Origin: an uncultured Desulfovibrio sp.
GTDB taxonomy: Bacteria > Desulfobacterota > Desulfovibrionia > Desulfovibrionales > Desulfovibrionaceae
Direction: 5' to 3'
Assembly (NCBI RefSeq): GCF_902477725.1
Contig: NZ_CABSIF010000006.1
Location: 1-64,000 of the forward strand
Length of the DNA: 64,000 nucleotides
Shown here: positions 43,127-51,106 of the stretch, one piece after another
How positions within the stretch are numbered: the stretch's first letter is position 1
Layout: each line of letters starts with the position of its first letter
Program-made: the position numbers and the translations under genes
Notes under the pieces: generated by a model
The model's input: the letters and a program-made list of their open reading frames with translations, nothing else
Databases searched by the model: none
Told to the model about the DNA's origin: nothing

Positions 43127-44269
43127 CTACAGATTTGCACCTATGATTTCGCCGAACTCCACGCAGCCCACAGTGCGCGAACCGGGCACCTGAGCGGCGA
43201 GGTCTTCGGTCACGGCCTTGGCGGCAATGGCCTTGCTCACGGCATTGCGGATGCGCTCGGCTGCCTTGGGCACGCCGATGTGTTCAAGCATCAGCGCGCC
43301 GCACAAAATGACGCTGCCGGGGTTGGCCTTGTCCTTGCCCGCAATGGTGGGGGCAGTGCCGTGGGTGGCTTCGTAAAAGGCCAGGGTGTCCGACATGTTG
43401 ACGCCGGGGGCCAGCCCAAGGCCGCCCACCTGCGCCGCCAGCGCGTCAGAGATGTAGTCGCCGTTGAGGTTGGGCGTGGCAAGAATCTGGTACTGCTCGG
43501 GGCGCAGCAGGGCCTCCTGGAACATGGCGTCTGCAATGCGGTCTTTGACCACCAGACGACCAGCCACGGGTTCTTTTTCCGTGCAGGTCAGGTCGCCAAA
43601 TTCCTGCGCGGCCACATCGTAGCCCCACTGGCGGAAGGCGCCTTCAGTGAACTTCATGATATTGCCCTTGTGCACAAGGGTGAGGCTCTGCTGCTTCTGG
43701 TCCAGGGCAAAGCGAAGGGCGCGACGCACCAGACGCTTGGAGCCAGCCTCGGTCATGGGTTTGATGCCCACTGCGGCGGTATCGTCCACCTTGTTCACGC
43801 CCAGTTCCTCGCGCAAAAAGGTGATAAGCTTGCGGGCCTCGGGGGTCCCGGCGGCAAATTCCACACCGGCGTAAACGTCTTCGGTATTTTCGCGGAAAAT
43901 GACCATGTTGACGCGCTCGGGGTGTTTGACGGGAGTTTCAAGCCCTTCAAAGTGACGCACCGGGCGGATGCATGCGTAGAGATCAAGCCCCTGGCGCAAA
44001 GCCACGTTGAGGCTGCGGATACCCGTGCCCACGGGGGTGCCGAGGGGGCCCTTCATGGCAAGCTCTGCGCTACGCAGGGTCTGCATGGTTTCTTCCGGCA
44101 GGGGAGAGCCAGTTTCTTTCACGGCCTTGTCGCCCGCCAGCAGCTCTGTCCACTCCAGATTGATGCCGGTATTTTCGGCAGCAAGGGCAGCTTCAATGAC
44201 AGGGCGCGCGGCCTTCCAGATTTCGGGGCCAATGCCATCGCCTTCGATCCAGTAGATTCTCTTGTTCAT
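43127..44269 (-). CDS. icd: Isocitrate dehydrogenase
   Basis: This 380-residue enzyme converts isocitrate to 2-oxoglutarate and CO2. The substrate site is intact: Ser86 in IRSLNVALRQ (equivalent of E. coli Ser113), Arg92, Arg102, Arg126, Tyr133, Lys201, and Asp271/Asp275. At the coenzyme site, HGTAP is followed by Thr308-Ile309 where NADP-dependent E. coli Icd has Lys-Tyr, so the cofactor preference may differ from the usual NADP. The protein is about 35 residues shorter than E. coli Icd. It begins 14 bases after the Re-citrate synthase stop, with AAGGAA upstream. Confidence 0.92.
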   Translation of the reverse strand: MNKRIYWIEGDGIGPEIWKAARPVIEAALAAENTGINLEWTELLAGDKAVKETGSPLPEETMQTLRSAELAMKGPLGTPVGTGIRSLNVALRQGLDLYACIRPVRHFEGLETPVKHPERVNMVIFRENTEDVYAGVEFAAGTPEARKLITFLREELGVNKVDDTAAVGIKPMTEAGSKRLVRRALRFALDQKQQSLTLVHKGNIMKFTEGAFRQWGYDVAAQEFGDLTCTEKEPVAGRLVVKDRIADAMFQEALLRPEQYQILATPNLNGDYISDALAAQVGGLGLAPGVNMSDTLAFYEATHGTAPTIAGKDKANPGSVILCGALMLEHIGVPKAAERIRNAVSKAIAAKAVTEDLAAQVPGSRTVGCVEFGEIIGANL

Positions 44270-44283
44270 GGAATTTCCTTACC

Positions 44284-46125
44284 TTAGTCGTTGTCGCTGT
44301 CGTCTGCTGCCGCCACTTCCTGCTGGAGCGCACGCGCGCGTTTGAGGAGCAGTTCAAGCTGGATGTCCACGCCAATGACGCCCACGATGTTGTCCTTGTC
44401 ATCCGTCACCGCGCATGAAACGGTGATGATGAGCTTGCTCGTGAAGTGCGACTGGTACACATCCATGATGTGCAGGTCGCCGGTTTTCATGGGCATCTTG
44501 AACCATTCGCGCTCCGAAAAATCGTAGCCGATGGGCAGAGCCTCGTAGGTTTCCTTGTAGACCGGGTCGGTAATGGCCGAGCAGCGCAGCTTGCCCTGGT
44601 CGTCTGTGAGGTAGCAATACTGGATAAAGGGGAATTCGCGCACAAATTCGTCAAGCCGCGCGCAGGCATGCTTGCTGAGATCCAGCAGATCCTTGCTGCG
44701 GGCAAGGCGAATGATGATGTTGGCCGAAAGTTCGCCAGCCAGCTGCTTCATGTGGTCGTATTCGGAGGCGAAGAGTTCGGGCATAAAGCGCTGTACCAGG
44801 GCTTCCATTTCTTCGTGCGAGAAGCTGGTGGTGCGGCCCGTTTCTTCGTACACGGCCATGATGGCGTCGTATATCTGGCCCACGGCAGGGTGCTTTTTGG
44901 AGACCTGCTGGTCGTTGGGCAGATTGAGGTTGGCGTTGATCCAGTAGGCAACGCCCGCGCGGCCCGTCTTGTCGGTAATGATGATGGGCACCGGGCGGCC
45001 AAGCAGATGCTTGGTGTCGAAGATGTTGTATATCTCTTCGTTCTTGGCCAGGCCGTCGGCGTGCACGCCCGCGCTGGTGGCGTTGAAGTCGCGGCCCACA
45101 AAGGGATAGTTGTGGGGAATGCGGTAGTGCAGTTCTTTTTCAAAGAAATCGGCAACTTCGCTCAGAATCGTGGTGTCTGCGGCGGCATCGTCGCCCGTAA
45201 GCGAAATGTATTCCACCAGCAGGGCTTCCAGCGGGGTGTTGCCCGTGCGTTCGCCAAAGCCGAACAGTGTGCCGTTGACCGCGCCGCAGCCGTAGAGCCA
45301 TGCGGTGACGCCGTTGACCAGCACCTTGTGGAAGTCGTTGTGTCCGTGCCATTCAAGCCACTGACCGGGAACGCCGGCCTCGTCCGTAAAGCAGCGCACA
45401 ATGCGCTGCACCGAGCGGGGTAGCGCCGCACCAGGGTAGGGGACGCCGTAGCCCATGGTGTCGCACAGGCGGATTTTGACCGGCATGCCGCTCTGGCGCG
45501 AAAGCTCCATGAGACGTTGGGCCAGGGGCAGGCAGAAGCCGTAAATATCGGCTCTGGTCACGTCTTCAAAGTGGCAGCGGGGGATGATGCCCCATTCCAG
45601 CGCCTGCTCGGCCATGCCCACATACATGTCCATGGCCTGCTGGCGGGTTTTGCCCAGCTTGAGAAAAATATGGTAGTCCGACACGCTGGTGAGCATGCCG
45701 GTTTCGTCAAATTCCATGTCGCGCGCAAGCTTGAGGTCTTCCTTGGTGGCGCGTATCCAGGCGGTCACACGCGGAAAGCGGTAGCCTCTGGCGCGGCATA
45801 CATCAATGCACTTGCGGTCTTTGGCCGAGTACAGAAAAAATTCCGAAGCCGTGATGAGTCCTGTTTTTCCGCCGAGTCGGTGCAGAAAATCGAACATCTT
45901 TGCCACTTGCTTGACCGTATAGGGGGGGCGGGCCTGCTGGCCGTCGCGAAAGGTCGTGTCGGTAATGCGCATTTGATCTGCCGGTCGGGGGGACAGCAGA
46001 ACCTCGTCAAACGAGGTGCGGCAAACGCTGGTGTAAGGGAAAAGCTCACGGTAGAGCTGCGGTTTTTCCGGCTCCTGCATGACCAGGGTACGGCTGCCTC
46101 CAGTTTGGTGAATAATGTTGCTCAT
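44284..46125 (-). CDS. Citrate (Re)-synthase with C-terminal Cache-like domain
   Basis: This is a 613-residue protein. Residues 50-450 are an HMGL-like TIM barrel of the isopropylmalate/homocitrate synthase group: DTTFRDGQQARPPY (56-69), the HGHNDFHKVLVNG metal-binding histidines (260-272) and GVHADGLAKN (353-362). In Desulfovibrio such proteins act as citrate (Re)-synthase, which forms citrate from oxaloacetate and acetyl-CoA with opposite stereospecificity to common citrate synthase. Residues about 455-600 are an extra domain with a Cache/PDC pattern (YDFSEREWFKMPM, then KLIITVSCAVTDDKDNIVGVIGVDIQLELL), probably a ligand-binding regulatory part. It is the first gene of the synthase/icd unit. 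Confidence 0.88.
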   Translation of the reverse strand: MSNIIHQTGGSRTLVMQEPEKPQLYRELFPYTSVCRTSFDEVLLSPRPADQMRITDTTFRDGQQARPPYTVKQVAKMFDFLHRLGGKTGLITASEFFLYSAKDRKCIDVCRARGYRFPRVTAWIRATKEDLKLARDMEFDETGMLTSVSDYHIFLKLGKTRQQAMDMYVGMAEQALEWGIIPRCHFEDVTRADIYGFCLPLAQRLMELSRQSGMPVKIRLCDTMGYGVPYPGAALPRSVQRIVRCFTDEAGVPGQWLEWHGHNDFHKVLVNGVTAWLYGCGAVNGTLFGFGERTGNTPLEALLVEYISLTGDDAAADTTILSEVADFFEKELHYRIPHNYPFVGRDFNATSAGVHADGLAKNEEIYNIFDTKHLLGRPVPIIITDKTGRAGVAYWINANLNLPNDQQVSKKHPAVGQIYDAIMAVYEETGRTTSFSHEEMEALVQRFMPELFASEYDHMKQLAGELSANIIIRLARSKDLLDLSKHACARLDEFVREFPFIQYCYLTDDQGKLRCSAITDPVYKETYEALPIGYDFSEREWFKMPMKTGDLHIMDVYQSHFTSKLIITVSCAVTDDKDNIVGVIGVDIQLELLLKRARALQQEVAAADDSDND

Positions 46126-46331
46126 TGGGTGTCCGCCCTGCTAGCGCTATGCGCGTGGTAAAAATTGTTGCCGTAAGCCGCTAAGATAGCGGTTTATAGC
46201 CCTTGCGTCCAGTATATCTGGTGCTGCGCCCCCGGCGGCACTTGCCAGAAGGCCAAAAATAAAGGAATGTCTTTGGCTGCAAGCGCGGCGGTCTATGGGA
46301 GAGCGGACGCGCTTTTTCTGAAGGAGCGGGC
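46126..46331. promoter_or_regulatory. Divergent promoter region between Re-citrate synthase and RNB genes
   Basis: A short palindrome CCGCTA-AGA-TAGCGG lies at 46178-46192 and overlaps a possible minus-strand -10 (TATCTT). A -35-like TGGACG is 17 bases upstream of that, so the palindrome may be an operator of the citrate synthase transcript. Nothing else is seen. Confidence 0.35.
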
Positions 46332-48482
46332 ATGTCTGATTGTGTGCGCTACCCGGCGCCGGGTTGCGTGGTGGAATATATGGAAGGCAATGCCGTGCAG
46401 ATTGCCCTGGTCACTGAAGAGGTCGGGGGCAGGCTGCGGCTACTGTTACCCAACAGAAGGGAAACCCGGCTCAATTCTTCGCGCCTGCTGCCCTGGATAG
46501 GGCCCATGCACGGGGCGGATATGGGGCGGGAAGACGCAGTGCGCGTGCTTGAAGCGCACAGACAAAACCGCGAAGATATGGCCGTCCAGATCCCCGTCAT
46601 GGACGTGTGGGAACTCGCCCAGGGCGAAGTGGAAGCGGCCCCGGCAAGCTGGTTTGCCGAGCTTTTTGAAAGCGACCCCACCACCGATCATGTGGCTGCC
46701 TATGGCCGCGCCCTGCTGGCCTGCAAAAGTCATTTTCGTTTTCAGCCCCCGGATTTTCAGGTTTTTTCAGCCGACATGGTTGAAAAACGCATGGCCGAGG
46801 AGAAAATCCGCCTTGAGCGCGAATCGCTTATTGCAGGCGGAGCCGCCTTTCTGCGCCTTCTGTGGGATGTTGCCTGCCGCAAGCGCGAGCTGCCCCAGCC
46901 CCCGCGCGAGGGCGCTGCCCTTGGCGAATGGCCCTCGCAGGAAGTGGCAGAGCGCCTAGAAGAAGTTCTTTTTTCCCGCATGATTGATCCTGAAAGTCAG
47001 GAATGGGAAAACATCTGGCGCACCCTGAGCAAGGGCATGCCGGATGTGCCGCATCTGCCCCTGCAACTGCTGGTGGCCTGGGGCAAGGTGCCACCGCACT
47101 ATAATTTCTGGCTTGACCGCGCGGGCTATGCCTCGGGCGATACTTGGTGGCAGGCTTGCGCCGACGAGGTTGAATCCCTTGCCGCCGCAGGGCGCGACCC
47201 CCAGGCAGCCCTTGCCAAGAACGGACAGCCAGGCAGTCTTGATGTTTGCGATCTGCCCTGCATCAGCATAGACAGCGCAACCACGCGCGATGTGGACGAT
47301 GCCTTTCATGTGGAGGCGGAGGGCGACGGCTGGGCCCTGACCCTCATGCTGGCCTGCCCCTCGCTGTTCTGGAATTTTGGCGGACCGCTGGACAAGATGG
47401 TGCTGCACCGCGGCACCAGTATCTATCTGCCGGAAGGCGACTGCCACATGCTGCCCGAAGTGCTGGGCACGGACGCCTATTCGCTGCTGGCTGGCCAGAC
47501 GCGCCCCGCCCTGAGCGTGCTCGTGCATGTGGCGGCGGACGGCACCCTTGGCGAGTGCGAGATTTCGGTTGTGCAGACCAGCCTTGCCGCTAACCTGACC
47601 TATGTGGACAGTCAGGCTGTGCTTGACGCGCAGGCCGCAGGCGAACCCCTGCCGCAGAACGCGGCCACGCCCTATGCCGAACAGCTGCGTCTGGGCCTTG
47701 AACTTGCCCGTCAGCGGCAGACCGCCCGCATCGCGGACGGCGCGGTAATCATGGACAGGCCCGACCCTGTCATACGTCTTGAGGGCGAAGGGGCAGATGT
47801 GCGCGTGGAAGTTGGGCTGGATTATCAGGCCTCGGACGCGCAGATGCTGGTGGCGGAAATGATGATTCTTGCCAGCGCCGCTGTGGCCCAGTGGGCCGCG
47901 GACCAGGGCGTCGCCATGCTGCACCGCGTGCAGGATGTGGCCCTGCCCAGAGAATACGCGGGCATCTGGACGACGCCGCAGGACATGACGCGCATCATGC
48001 GCGCGCTCACGCCCTCAGGCCTTGAGGTGCAGGCCCGGCCCCACGCGGCCCTCGGGCTTGCGCGCTACACCCCTGTGACCTCGCCGCTCAGGCGTTATCC
48101 CGATCTTGTCAACGAAGAACAGTTGGTGCATTTTTTCCGTACTGGCGCGCCGCGCTGGACAGAAGCCGAGCTGACAGACCTGCTCAACGTGCTTTCGCCC
48201 GCACTGGACGCGGCGGGGCAGGTGCAGCGCTTCCGCCCGCGCTACTGGAAGCTGCTCTTCTTCCGCCAGAAGGGCGACAAAGTCTGGTGGAACGGCGTCA
48301 TCACTGAAGAAAACGATGCTTTTATTACCGTGAGCCTGCCTGACCAGGGTATGTTTGTACGCGGTAAAAGGCGGCTCTTTGACGAGCGCTCGCACCCCGG
48401 CCTTGCCGTGGACGTGCGTATCGGCAAGGTGCAGCCCCTGTATAATGAAATCATGATTCTGGAAGCGGTTACGGCGGGCTAG
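46332..48482 (+). CDS. RNase II/RNB-domain ribonuclease
   Basis: This 716-residue protein carries an RNB catalytic domain (about 290-640) with the active-site pattern SIDSATTRDVDDAFHVE (about 307-323), whose aspartates bind Mg2+. The region VTSPLRRYPDLVNEEQL near residue 580 is the conserved RNA-binding arginine motif. The N-terminal 280 residues do not contain the standard cold-shock domains and look divergent, as in other Desulfobacterota RNB proteins. It would degrade single-stranded RNA 3' to 5'. AAGGAG precedes the ATG. Confidence 0.87.
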   Translation: MSDCVRYPAPGCVVEYMEGNAVQIALVTEEVGGRLRLLLPNRRETRLNSSRLLPWIGPMHGADMGREDAVRVLEAHRQNREDMAVQIPVMDVWELAQGEVEAAPASWFAELFESDPTTDHVAAYGRALLACKSHFRFQPPDFQVFSADMVEKRMAEEKIRLERESLIAGGAAFLRLLWDVACRKRELPQPPREGAALGEWPSQEVAERLEEVLFSRMIDPESQEWENIWRTLSKGMPDVPHLPLQLLVAWGKVPPHYNFWLDRAGYASGDTWWQACADEVESLAAAGRDPQAALAKNGQPGSLDVCDLPCISIDSATTRDVDDAFHVEAEGDGWALTLMLACPSLFWNFGGPLDKMVLHRGTSIYLPEGDCHMLPEVLGTDAYSLLAGQTRPALSVLVHVAADGTLGECEISVVQTSLAANLTYVDSQAVLDAQAAGEPLPQNAATPYAEQLRLGLELARQRQTARIADGAVIMDRPDPVIRLEGEGADVRVEVGLDYQASDAQMLVAEMMILASAAVAQWAADQGVAMLHRVQDVALPREYAGIWTTPQDMTRIMRALTPSGLEVQARPHAALGLARYTPVTSPLRRYPDLVNEEQLVHFFRTGAPRWTEAELTDLLNVLSPALDAAGQVQRFRPRYWKLLFFRQKGDKVWWNGVITEENDAFITVSLPDQGMFVRGKRRLFDERSHPGLAVDVRIGKVQPLYNEIMILEAVTAG

Positions 48483-48633
48483 ACCAGCCTTTCGCTTCAG
48501 TCGGGCTGCGTCCCTCTTGGCCTGCGTGCCGACAGGTATTTGCGCTGCCATGTAAGATTGTGTTTTTAAGAGGACTTTTGGGGTTTTCGGGCATATCTGC
48601 CCGTATTTTCAGAGGCTTGCAGCGGAGAATTAT

Positions 48634-49248
48634 ATGCTGGAAGTATTGTGGATTGCTCTGGCCTATGTGCTTGGTTCTGTGCCGTGGGGCCTTGTTATCG
48701 CCAAGACCTTTTGCCGCATAGACCCGCGTGAAAGCGGCAGCCGCAGCACCGGGGCCACCAATGTGGCCCGCCTGTGCGGCTTTGGCTGGGGTGTGGCAAC
48801 CCTTGCGTGCGACGTCTGCAAGGGGGCTGTGCCCGTGTGGCTGGCCTTTCGCATCAATCCCTCGCCCGTATTTGTGAGCGTGGTGGGCCTGGCCTGCGTG
48901 CTTGGGCACGTTTTTTCGTGCTTCATGAAGTTCAAGGGCGGCAAGGCTGTTGCCACCAGTATTGGCGTGTTCCTCCCCCTGGCTTTCTGGCATCTGCTGG
49001 CGGCCTCGGCCCTGTGCTGCCTTGTTATCTGGCGCAGCGGCTTTGTTTCGCTGGGTTCGCTCACGCTGGTCGTGGCGCTGGCCGTGGCGCTGGCCGTTAC
49101 CGGCCAATGGGCCTGGCTGCCTTTGGCCCTGTGCGTGTGCGCCGTGGTGGTCTGGAAGCACAAGGAAAACATCGCCCGACTGCGTGCAGGAACAGAAAAC
49201 AGCTGGCTCAAGGGCAAGCATTCGGAAAAACAGGAAGACAAGGGATAG
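48634..49248 (+). CDS. plsY: Glycerol-3-phosphate acyltransferase PlsY
   Basis: This 204-residue membrane enzyme transfers an acyl group from acyl-phosphate to glycerol-3-phosphate, the first step of phospholipid synthesis. The three family motifs are present: GSVPWGLVIAK (14-24), DPRESGSRSTGATNVAR (30-46) and GHVFSCFMKFKGGKAVATSIG (about 90-110). GGAG precedes the ATG. It lies 151 bases after the RNB gene and 156 bases before threonine synthase. Confidence 0.94.
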   Translation: MLEVLWIALAYVLGSVPWGLVIAKTFCRIDPRESGSRSTGATNVARLCGFGWGVATLACDVCKGAVPVWLAFRINPSPVFVSVVGLACVLGHVFSCFMKFKGGKAVATSIGVFLPLAFWHLLAASALCCLVIWRSGFVSLGSLTLVVALAVALAVTGQWAWLPLALCVCAVVVWKHKENIARLRAGTENSWLKGKHSEKQEDKG

Positions 49249-49404
49249 CCTGGCTTTCCCGCAGATTTCGGCAATGTTGCGGCCCTCTGTGCCGCCATTG
49301 TCACAGCCACAAGCGCCCCTGGCCGCAAAGTGTTTTTGCAGACCAGAGGTGAGGATGGGGATTGCAAAGCCCCTTCCTGATGTCATTATCAAGGAGTTTC
49401 TCTC

Positions 49405-50850
49405 ATGGCGCATGCGGATTTTCCGGCCTATCGCGGCCGCATGGAGTATGTTTGTCTTGACTGCGGCGCGCGTCATCCCGGCGACAGCCTGCTGTACACC
49501 TGCCCGCAGTGCGGCGGCGTGTTTCTGCTGGAAAACCTGGATTTCGACAAACTGAAAGAACGCAGCGGCGCAGAGTGGCGCGAGCTTTTTGACGCCCGCT
49601 CCGCCAGCCGCAGCACCGCGCTTCGGGGGATATTCCGTTTTTACGAGCTGCTTGCTCCCCTGCTGGACGAAGACGATATCGTGTATCTGGGCGAAGGCAT
49701 CACGCCGATTATTGAAGCGGCCCCGGCCCTGCGCGACCGCGTGGGCGTGCCCTTTGCCTACAAGAACGACGGTCAGAACCCCAGCGCGTCCTTTAAGGAT
49801 CGCGGCATGGCCTGCGCGTTCAGCTACCTCAAGTGGCTGTGCCGCCGCAACAAATGGGACGAAGTGCTGACCGTGTGCGCCTCCACTGGTGATACCTCGG
49901 CGGCGGCGGCCCTCTACGCCTCGTATGTGGGCGCGCCCCTCAAGAGCGTGGTGCTTCTGCCCCACGGCAAGGTGACACCCCAGCAGCTTTCGCAGCCGCT
50001 TGGCAGCGGAGCAACCGTGCTTGAGCTGCCCGGCGTGTTTGACGACTGCATGAAGGTGGTCGAGCTGCTGGCAGAAAATTACCGCGTGGCCCTGCTCAAT
50101 TCCAAGAACAGCTGGCGCATCCTCGGGCAGGAATCCTACGCGTATGAAACAGCCCAGTGGTACGGCTGGGACATGACTGATCTGTGCCTCTTTGTGCCCA
50201 TCGGCAATGCGGGCAACGTCACGGCCATCATGTGCGGATTTTTGAAAATGCTGGAGCTCGGCATCATCTCCTCGCTGCCCCGCGTATTCGGCGTCCAGTC
50301 CGAGCATGCCGACCCGGTGTGGCGTTATTACGATGCGCCCAAGGATGCCCGCCACTGGCAGCCCGTAACCGTCACGCCCAGCGTGGCGCAGGCCGCCATG
50401 ATCGGCAACCCCGTTTCATTCCCGCGTGTGCGCAAGCTGGCGGAGGTATTTATCGAAAAAGGCGGCGAAGGGGCCTTTCAGGTGGTGCGCGTGACCGAAC
50501 AGCAGATCATGGACGCCATGATTGTTGCCAATCGTCACGGCCATATTGCCTGCACCCAGGGCGGAGAATGCCTTGCTGGCCTCATGAACGCCAAGGCCCT
50601 TGGCCTGATCAGCGACAAGGAGCATGCCGTGCTTGACGCGACGGCCCATGCGCTCAAGTTCGCTGGTTTTCAGGACATGTATTTTAACGACTCCTTCCCG
50701 CCGGAATACGGCGTCACGCCAGACAAGAGTCTGGCCAACAAGCCGGAACTGCTCCTGCCCGAAAGTGCCCGTCAGGGGCGTGAAGTGGCCGAATTTGCCC
50801 GCATGGGGGCGGATGCCGTGGCTGGACGACTTTCTTTACAAAAAAAGTAA
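49405..50850 (+). CDS. thrC: Threonine synthase
   Basis: This 481-residue PLP enzyme turns O-phosphohomoserine into threonine. It has an N-terminal zinc-ribbon-like segment CLDCG...CPQCG (14-37), the PLP-lysine motif NPSASFKDRGMA (about 130-141) and the phosphate-binding GNAGNVTA loop. The length and zinc-ribbon match the larger bacterial class. AAGGAG precedes the ATG at 49405. A strong terminator follows. Confidence 0.93.
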   Translation: MAHADFPAYRGRMEYVCLDCGARHPGDSLLYTCPQCGGVFLLENLDFDKLKERSGAEWRELFDARSASRSTALRGIFRFYELLAPLLDEDDIVYLGEGITPIIEAAPALRDRVGVPFAYKNDGQNPSASFKDRGMACAFSYLKWLCRRNKWDEVLTVCASTGDTSAAAALYASYVGAPLKSVVLLPHGKVTPQQLSQPLGSGATVLELPGVFDDCMKVVELLAENYRVALLNSKNSWRILGQESYAYETAQWYGWDMTDLCLFVPIGNAGNVTAIMCGFLKMLELGIISSLPRVFGVQSEHADPVWRYYDAPKDARHWQPVTVTPSVAQAAMIGNPVSFPRVRKLAEVFIEKGGEGAFQVVRVTEQQIMDAMIVANRHGHIACTQGGECLAGLMNAKALGLISDKEHAVLDATAHALKFAGFQDMYFNDSFPPEYGVTPDKSLANKPELLLPESARQGREVAEFARMGADAVAGRLSLQKK

Positions 50851-50876
50851 AGTTTATATTTTAGAAGCCGATAATC

Positions 50877-50920
50877 AAAGAAGCGGCAGCGCAGATCTGT
50901 TGCGCTGCCGCTTCTTTTTT
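50877..50920 (+). terminator. Intrinsic terminator after thrC
   Basis: AAAGAAGCGGCAGCGCA and its exact complement form a 17-bp stem (50877-50893 with 50901-50917), ending in a T-run. It lies 27 bases after the thrC stop. Confidence 0.93.
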
Positions 50921-50945
50921 GCTGTGCGGAATGCCGCCCCTGCTC

Positions 50946-50961
50946 TGGTACGTAGATTGCG
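50946..50961 (+). promoter_or_regulatory. Sigma-54 promoter of the first tandem chemoreceptor
   Basis: TGGTACGTAGATTGCG has GG (50947-50948) and GC (50959-50960) with exact 10-base spacing and a perfect TTGC. The predicted start is near 50972, about 135 bases before the ATG. Confidence 0.65.
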
Positions 50962-51106
50962 TGGTATTTGAAGAATTGCCGCGTTGCGGGCTGCATGGCG
51001 TGATCTCTTGGGGAATTATCATCCTCCCGAAATGGGAGGTGCCGCATATGAATCCCCAAGGATCAATGTGCTAAGATGATAGGTTTATTACGCAAAGGAT
51101 GTTTTT

